From Anthoceros angustus (taxonomy: Eukaryota; Streptophyta; Anthocerotopsida; Anthocerotales; Anthocerotaceae), in assembly GCA_010909165.1 (NCBI GenBank), contig MU008163.1:1674001-1738000 (forward strand): 64,000 nucleotides of DNA, read 5' to 3'. The notes beneath the pieces were generated by a model. The model made no database searches and was not told where the DNA came from. It worked only from the letters and a program-made list of their open reading frames with translations. The position numbers were made by a program, and so were the translations under genes. This document shows positions 56,977 to 64,000 of the stretch, piece after piece (the stretch's first letter is position 1; each line of letters begins with the position of its first letter).

Positions 56977-57133
56977 TTCTTGGCGGAGAACTTCAAGCTC
57001 CACGGAGTGTCTGCACCAACCTTTTGAAATGCGCTGGTCTACAGCCCCTTCAGCTCCCCACGGATTTGCGGATTTGTCTGGGGTTCAACTTCGGCTCCAA
57101 GGAAGCCAAGATCGTGATTACCAAAATCCTGTA
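56977..57133 (+). pseudogene. Cytochrome P450 fragment (haem-binding loop region)
   Basis: Across shifted frames the DNA reads FLAENFKLHGVSAPTF, EMRW, YSPFSSPRIC and LGFNFGSKEAKIVITKIL before TAG. This is the P450 C-terminal haem-thiolate region (PFSxGPRxCxGxNFAxxEA). The Gly before Pro-Arg is lost and at least two frameshifts occur, so it is a relic. It abuts the GC-rich minisatellite. Confidence 0.65.
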
Positions 57134-57171
57134 GAGATGCAGACTTGCCGTGTCTTCTTCTGAAGAGAAAG

Positions 57172-57708
57172 AGAAGCTATGTCCCATTCCTGATAATGTG
57201 GGCAGCAATGCTGAATAGGAAATTGCACCAATCGAATGGACTAACTAAACCTTGCCACTGCACAAAGGTTGGCATGTTTCATGCTTGTTATGCAGTTCGG
57301 ATTGCGTATCGTGCTAATTTGTGAAACAAGCTGGTGAAGGAGTCCAGACTACACAAGGCCAGAAACAGTCTAAACAAATTCCTCGACTCATTGAATTCCT
57401 CGGCTGAGCTCATTAATTCCTCATCTGGCTGCAAATGTATGAAAGGCTGCACTAATTACATACAAGCCTTCAGAGGCTTCACCAAACAAAAACAAGCCTT
57501 CAGCGATGACAAAACAAACGCATCACAAAGTAAACACTTTTTTCTTCTTCGGTCTTGAGCGTTCTTCAATGCCCTTGAAACGCACTAACAGTTAGTCTGT
57601 CATTTGGAACAAACTCCTCTATCTTAGTTTCTTGCTTGAGGCCTCGTCCACATTTTGCAACCTCCCTAATACGATCTTTGTGCTTGTTCCATTATTATGG
57701 TATCGTGG
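57172..57708 (+). mobile_element. Possible LTR and primer-binding site of the downstream retroelement
   Basis: A TGGTATC motif near 57,697 resembles the start of the initiator-Met tRNA primer-binding site (TGGTATCAGAGC), but only the first seven bases fit. The pyrimidine-rich DNA before it (CTCTATCTTAGTTTCTTGC...) is like an LTR 3' end. A gag-like frame follows at 58,234. No second LTR is in the window, so this is tentative. Confidence 0.25.
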
Positions 57709-58233
57709 GCTCTCCCCCTGAGGCAGGTAATAAGCTAGGTTTTGTTTTTTTCGTAATTATGGAGTGGGAAATAAGGCGAAAAGGGGAGAAATAAGGCCGG
57801 AATAACTCGAGCGCACTCCGGAGTTTCCGGGTGAGAGGACTCGGACCGTACTCGGAGTAACTCTGAATGACGACTCGGGCTGTCGAATGCGCCCTTGGAG
57901 TAAACCGCGGTAAGTCCGGATTACACTCCGGAGTAAGTCGCGATAAGTATGCCAAGGAAAGTAACTTGGGAGCGGGTAGCGTATTTTTCCAGGAGGGGCC
58001 ACGTGGACGGTGTTGAGTGGTGGGCGATTGCATCGTGGACGGGGCAGCAGGGTTGCCGATGCTTCGTTATAGGCGGTATTCACGCTCCAGTCGAGACACC
58101 AGCAGAAGGCTAAAGTGCGGTCGGCGGCGGCGTATGGGCTAGAGTAAGCCATGCGAGCCTCGACAGCGATTCACAGGCGTGAACTCCCGGCGCCCGGTTA
58201 CTCTCGTGGCTGGCGGAATCCGAGCGAAGGTCA

Positions 58234-59010
58234 TTGCTGAAAGCGACCTCGCGATGGTTTTATGATCTCTCGAGCTCGGACACCTTCTGGCGTTGTCTCT
58301 TCAGCGCCAGCGCCCGCAGTAGCGTGTCTTCGGCGGGCCCGGCCGCGGCTGACAGAGGGCGGAGGATTGCCGAGCCTCAACCCCAAAGCCATGAACAAGA
58401 GGAGCATTATAGGGCCCAAGAAGGCGTGAAGTATGGGAGCCACAGCGCTTGGTGGAGCCAGGTTATCTTCACCAAGCGCTGGATGACAAGCCTGACCTTT
58501 TGGTTGGCGGAGGCGAGGAGGCTGGTGGAGGCAGCACTGGATATTTTCCAGCCGCTCGACTTCGGCTGTGCCCTAGTCTGGGAATATGCCCGGAAGATGT
58601 TGGCGGCGGCCAACAAGGAGGTCCGCTCCAAGAGCCTCAGGGAGGACCCTAGGATGTGGACCGTGGAGGCCCTGAGGGCGGTCTACAACTGTCCAGCGGA
58701 GGAAGTAGGAGGAGTGGTTCCGGAGCCCCTGAAGGTGAAGGGGAAGGTGGACGCGGCCAGGGCGGCCCTCTTGAGGCCGGGAACGCAGCGATCCTCCAAC
58801 GGATGGCTGATGTCGGACCTACTAGAGCCGAGGAGGCGGAGGAGGCGAGGCGGTGGCGAAGATCGCCGTCCATTGGAACATGCTCACCAAGGTGGATCAC
58901 CTTGGTGACAATCTGCAGTGTTCCTCCACGCCCTGCAGAGAGGGAAACGGGCCGACTGGGGAAGAATTATCTTCGCCAGATCAACCAGAGGCTGTGAAAT
59001 TGAGGAGTGA
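58234..59010 (+). pseudogene. Gag-like reading frame of a retroelement
   Basis: A 224-residue frame (FTKRWMTSLTFWLAEARRLV, LVWEYARKMLAAANKEVRSK, DPRMWTVEALRAVYN). It then shifts frame: AKIAVHWNMLTKVDHLGDNL, and next VFLHALQRGKRADWGRIIFA. The helical, basic character suggests a gag-type structural protein, but no named domain is evident. It lies directly ahead of a coiled-coil tandem region. Frames change often, so it is inactive or the sequence has base errors. Confidence 0.4.
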
Positions 59011-59179
59011 GAAGCCACCCCGTCGGGCGTTGTCGCTTATTATCCATGTGTGGGGGCATGAACCTCTGAAGGAGAGGAAGAGCGGGCGCTCCGGAAAGGG
59101 TCATCGCGGCCACCCGAGTAGAGCGTGAAGGGAGGCCGAGGAGGCGAGGCGGAGGCTGGTGGAGGGGCGAGTCCGGGAG

Positions 59180-62100
59180 GAAGATGATTGGGAGGATTCC
59201 GGACTCCATAAATGCAGAGCGGACTATCGCCACCCAAGGAATTGTGGCAAGACATTCCTTCCCTTCTTTTAGCCCCTCCACGAGCACCACTGCGCAGGAG
59301 GAGGCGGCTACAGGAAGGGAGGCTGGCCAGTGTGACATGCGAACCGGCCAGCCCTCACCGGTGCGAACCCCGCGAGACTAGGCGGGAGGCAGGCGGCAGC
59401 CCCACCAGCAGCGCCCGGGGCCCTTTGCAGTCCCTTCTTGCCAGCCGGAGTGGCGGGGAAGCGGAAGGAGGAGAAGAAGCGAGAGGGATGCCGCTTTGCG
59501 GGAGGACATGGCAACCCCGAGCCTCCCGTCCCCAACCGGGAGGCAGGCCCGACTCCCCCTCACCACCTCCAGCCCTGCCAATGGCGGAGGAGCTAGCGCC
59601 AAAAGGGCCAAGGAGGTGGAAGGTCGGCCGAAACACTCAAGACCCGAGGGTCCCGATTGGGTCTGGAGACAGTCCGGCTCCTTGCGGTGGAGTATGGCGG
59701 TCCCTAGCAGGCAGAGATGCCCGCACCCACGATGGACTTCTTGGTGCCTCCCAGTGTGGCCGTAGAGGAGACACGGCAAGTTCTGGCAACCGTCATGGAC
59801 GGTATGCTCTGGGGTCTCGCGAACCATGAGAAGACCCAAGAAGTGGAGGCCACCCGGCGATGGATGGTGGAGCTCCAGGGACAGGCGGAGGCGGCCTAAG
59901 CGGCCAAGAGGAAGGAGGAGACCCTCGCAAGAGTCAAGGAGGAGAAGTGTGGCAACGGAGTCGGCGGCAAGGTCCGCCTATAACCGACCGAACGTTGTGA
60001 TCCTCCGGTGTGTGAGCAGTGAAGCAACACAGAGGCACGGCAAAGGCGAAGGACTTTGCAAGCGGAGGAAGCAGCTGGGAGGAGGCTGGGAGGAAGCCAG
60101 GCGGCGGAAGGAGCTAGGGACACAGCGGGCCGAGCTCGTGAGAGCAACACCAAGCCTGGGAGGCTCGGGTGAAGGCGTGGGAGGCCGAGGCCAGCAGCAG
60201 GGACCACCACTCAGGCGAGACCGAAGCCGGTGGAGACGGCCAGTAGCAGCCAACACAGGCCGGCGGTGGCGGAGGCGAGCAGGCAAGCCGTGAAGAAGAA
60301 GAGGCCGGCACCAGGAGATAGAGGATCTCCCCACAGTGAGCCGGAGGAGGCGGAGGAGGCTGGGAGGAGGCGGAGGAGGCGGAGGCTGGAGGATCGCAAG
60401 GAGACCACAGGGTGCGGCTCAAGACACGGTGGAACGACATGGAATTCTCAAAGGAGAATCATGGACCACGAGAGATCGGCGCCTCAACTTTGTTGGAGGG
60501 AGAGGAAGAGCGGCGCCCAAGGTCCGCGCCCCCGCAAGTAGCGTGAAGGGAGGCACGGCAAAGGCGAAGGCGCCCGCCGGCCAAGCGAGTCCGGGAGGAA
60601 GATGATTGGGAGGATTCCGGACTCCATACGTCCGAACGGACCCTCGCCACCCAAGGAATTGTGGCAAGACATTCCTTCCTTCTTTTAGCCCCTCCACGAG
60701 CACCTGCAGGAGGAGGCAACACAGGAAGGGAGCGGCGACGCCTGCCAGACTAGCAGACATGGCACTCCTGGTACGAACCCCTACGACTAGGCGGAAGCGA
60801 AGAAAGACGGCCCCACCAACGCAGCCGCCCAGACCGCACGGTCTTGCCCCCGCCACGAGGGCGGTGAAGGAGGAGGCCGTGAGAAGAGCGAGAGGGATCG
60901 CCGGCGGGAGGACACGGCAAGAACCCCACCCGAGCTCCGTCCCCAACCGGGAGAGGCAAGAGGGCCAGCTCCCGGACCCCCTCACCACCTCCGAGCCCCA
61001 AGCGAAGACGGGCGGAGAAGGAGCTAGCGGCCAAAAGGGCCAAGGAGGTGGAAGGTCCGGCCCGAAACACTCAAGACCTGAGGGTCCTGATTGGGTCTGG
61101 AGACCTTGGTCCGGGCTCCTTGCGGACTGGAGTATGGCGGTCCCTAACGAACCGAGAGATGCCCGCACCCACGATGGACTTCTTGGGTGCCTCCCCAGCG
61201 GTGGCCGTAGAGGAGACACGGCAAGTTCTGGCAACCGTCATGGACGGTATGCTCTGGGGTCTCGCGAACCATGAGAAGACCCAAGAAGGAGGCCACCCGT
61301 GATGGATGGTGGAGCCCGTGGACAAGTGAGGCGGCCTAAGCGGCCAAGAGGAAGGAGGAGACCCTCGCAAGAGTCAAGGAGGAGAAGTGCAGGGCAACGG
61401 AGTCGGCGGCAAGGTCCGCCCACCATAACCGGGCCAGGATCCTCCAGCTGTGTGAACAGCTGAAGCAAGCACAGGAGGCACGGGCAAAGACGAAGGACTT
61501 TTGCAAACGGAGGGAAGTAGCTCAGGAGGAGCTGGAGGAAGCCAAGACGGGCGGAGAAGGAGCTAGGGACCCGGGACGGGCCACAGAGAGCAACACCAAG
61601 CCTGGGAGGCTCAGGTGAAGGCGGCGTGGGAGGCCGAGGCCGCGAAGATGATAGGGACCACTACACAGACCGAACCGTGGAGGGGACGGGTAGCTGGCCA
61701 ACTCAAGACCGAGTGGCGGCGGGGTGCACTGCAAGCCGTGAAGAAGAAAGGGAGGCCAGCACCCGGGAGATAGAGGATCTCCGGGCACAGGAGCTGAGGA
61801 GCGGAGGAGCGGAGGAGCGGCGCCAGGAGCTGGAGGATCGCAAGGAGACCCTGGAGGTGCAGCTCCAAGACACGGTGGAACGACATGGAATTCTCAAAGG
61901 GAGAATCATGGACCACGAGCAGGAGATCGAGCGCCTCCAACTTTGTTGGAGGGGGGAGGAGAGCCGACGGCCAACTAAGGAGATGGACATGTGAGTTGGA
62001 GAAGGAGCCGGAGGAGGCCGAGGCCGGGCGAAGGTGCGGACCGCACAGGAAGGAGATGGTGGCCCTCGCAAGGATGGACGGAGGGGCTCGAGAGAGGAGC

Positions 62101-63985
62101 GGCTGGTCCCATGAGCGAAGGGAAGCGTGCTCTATGGCGCAAGCTAGTCGAGCTCAGTGGCGAGGAGGAGGAGGCGGCGGAGGCTGGAAGTGTCGGAGAG
62201 TAGCCTTGGCGGCCTCAAGAGATTCCGCCCGACTCCAGTTAAGCGGGCCTAGTGACGAGACGCGAAGCCGGCCAAGACGTCCAACTACCGAGCACCTGGA
62301 GGAGGGGAGTACCGTGTGCCCGGCTCATGGGAGGAGGCACCACGGAAGGGAGGCTGGCGGTGTGACGCCCGACTAGCGAGACCCTGACCTACGGTCGAAC
62401 CCCGCCGGACTAAAGACCAGCGGAAGGCCCCCCATGCAGCGCCCAGGACATCGTCCTTGCCCCTGCCCGTGAGTGTGAAGCGGAGGGAGAGGAAGGAGGA
62501 GAAGAAGCGAGAGGATCTTTCCGAGGCGGGAGGACACCTGGCGACAACCCACCAGCCGGGCTCCTGTCCCCAACCGGGAGGCAAGAGGGCTGACTCGGAC
62601 TCCCTCACCACCTCCAAGGCTAGCCCAAGATGGCAGGAGAAGGAGCTAGCGGCCAAAAGGGCCAAGGAGGTGGAAGGTCGGCCGAAACACTCAAGACCGA
62701 GGTCCGATTGGTCTGAGACCTTGGTCGGGCTCCTGGTGGAGTATGGCGGTCCCTAACAGGCAGAGATGCCCGCACCCACGATGGACTTCTTGGGTGCCTC
62801 CCAGTGGCCGTGAGGAGACACGGCAAGTTAAGCAAGCCGTCATGGACGGTATGCTCTGGGGTCTGCGGGCAGGCGGAGAAGACCCAAGTGGAGGCCACCA
62901 TGGATGGTGGAGCTCGAGGGGCCAGCGGAGGCTGGCGGCCAAGAGGAAGGAGGAGACCCTCGCAAGAGTCAAGGAGGAGAAGTGCGGGAGCAGCAGGTCA
63001 AGGTCCGCCCACCATAACCGGGCCAGATCCTCCGGTGTGTGAGCAGTGAAGCAACACAGAGGCACGGCAAAGGCGAAGGACTTTGCAAGCGGAGGGAGGA
63101 GGCTGGGAGGAAGCCAGGCGGCGGAAGGAGCTAGGGACACGCCGAGACGGCTCGGCCGGGAGCAACACCAAGCCTGGGAGGCTGTGTGAAGGCGTGGGAG
63201 GCGAGGCCAGCAGAAGAGGACCACTCAGGCGAGACCGGCCAAATGTGGAGACGGCAGGGCAGCAGCCAACTCAAGACCGAAGGTGTGGCGGAAAGGCAGA
63301 CGCAGGCAAGCCGTGAAGAAGAAGAGGCCGGCAGGAGATAGAGGATCTCGGGCCACGGGGAGGCGAGGCGGAGGAGGCGGAGGCGGCGCGGAGGCTGAGG
63401 ATCGCAAGGAGACCACAGGGTGGCTCAAGACACGGTGGAACGACATGGAATTCTCAAAGGAGAATCATGGACCACGAAAGCGAGAGATCGAGCGCCTCAA
63501 CTTTGTTGGAGGGAGGAGGGAGGAAAATCTAAGGAGATGGACATCGCCGAGTTGGAGAAGGAGCCGGAGGAGGCCGAGGCCGGGCGAAGGTGCGGACCGC
63601 ACAGGAAGGAGATGGTGGCCCTCAAGGATGGACCCGGAGGGGCTCGAGAGAGGAGCGGCTGAGTCGGTGCCCGGAAGGCGAAGGGGCATAGCTCTATGGC
63701 GGCTAAGCTGTGAGAGCCCGGGCGAGAGGAGGAGACCCTCGCAAGGAGGAGGCGGAGGCTGAGGTAGCCTTGGCGCCTCAAGAGATTCCGCCCGACTCGG
63801 TTGGCGGGCCTAGTACGGGCAGCTCGGCCAAGCCGGCCAGTCCAACTCCAGGAGCACCTGCGGAGGAGGAGAATCTGGGTGCTCGGCTCATGTGGAGGAG
63901 GCAATTCAACAACTCGATTCGAGACTTTGCCTACTACCATAGAGCTCCTCAAGGCCCCCTGGAGGTCCCTAAGCCACCCCGTCAA
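59180..63985 (+). repeat. Large tandem array encoding a fragmented coiled-coil protein
   Basis: Three units of about 1.44-1.6 kb. Anchor sequences recur: GTCATGGACGGTATGCTCTG at about 59,798, 61,237 and 62,839; AACGACATGGAATTCTCAAA at about 60,432, 61,880 and 63,438. Each unit spells Glu/Arg/Lys-rich helix: KEETLARVKEEK, ILQLCEQLKQAQEARAKTK, RQELEDRKETLEVQLQDTVE, RHGILKGRIMDHEQEIERLQ, ELEKEPEEAEAGRRCGPHRK. Units differ by very many small indels, so no unit is open throughout. It is probably the gag or accessory coiled-coil part of a retroelement. No pol domain is in the window. Confidence 0.6.
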
Positions 63986-64000
63986 ATCGGACCCGGACTG

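Noticed and set aside
56356-57003. Long proline/arginine-rich frames on both strands
   Set aside because: They are produced by the GC-rich minisatellite and change composition with frame; no domain or codon bias.
1-64000. CRISPR array, bacterial operon, riboswitch or tRNA genes
   Set aside because: Repeats lack CRISPR spacing, genes have spliceosomal introns, and I saw no tRNA cloverleaf with A and B boxes by eye; a covariance-model scan would be decisive.

Overview
The window is nuclear DNA of a land plant. It carries a plastid sigma factor, the plastid ORANGE protein, pentatricopeptide-repeat (PPR) proteins of both the DYW and P classes, an mTERF protein and a plant-type cyclin H. Introns are short (about 60-110 bases), and several large genes have none. 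A DYW-class PPR gene with short introns elsewhere fits a seed-free plant such as a lycophyte (Selaginella-like). The lineage is an inference; I could not test it.

Layout. 1-1,000: start of a Tudor-domain chromatin gene (ATX-like) running off the left edge. 2,570-3,300: relics of an FAD monooxygenase and of SEC13. 4,134-6,421: sigma factor. 7,657-9,915: cyclin H. 10,290-13,993: a PPR relic, then a DYW PPR gene cut by a 408-bp insert. 14,157-16,092: RPAC1 (RNA polymerase I/III). 17,000-20,170: decayed LINE-like reverse transcriptase. 20,200-23,700: AT-rich DNA with a CACTA-type end and a second LINE relic. 23,712-26,240: divergent pair of a metallo-beta-lactamase-fold gene and a small mitochondrial-type gene. 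26,726-32,230: duplicated, rearranged LEA gene invaded by a piece of RPAC1. 32,472-40,556: divergent P-class PPR and intronless BRR2 helicase. 41,517-46,288: mTERF, ORANGE and Hikeshi, all on the minus strand. 47,400-53,400: repeats and transposon remnants. 53,569-55,203: an SPT16 N-terminal-domain-only gene with a repeat tail. 55,400-56,240: two related signal-peptide genes. 56,460-57,130: GC-rich palindromic minisatellite and a P450 relic. 57,170-64,000: retroelement-like coiled-coil region in tandem units of about 1.45-1.6 kb.

The working genes are mostly unrelated housekeeping and organelle functions: plastid transcription and biogenesis, organelle RNA metabolism, splicing, RNA polymerase, cell cycle and nuclear import of Hsp70. 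No operon-like pathway is apparent.

The most unusual property is structural. Four segments of 77-852 bp recur in the same orientation 8.9-11.3 kb away. Two of the copies lie inside genes, with short matching sequence at both junctions. Where the copies differ, I saw only 1-3 base indels and no substitutions. This is either recent template-switch insertion or an assembly/polishing artefact, and it should be settled before the broken genes are interpreted.
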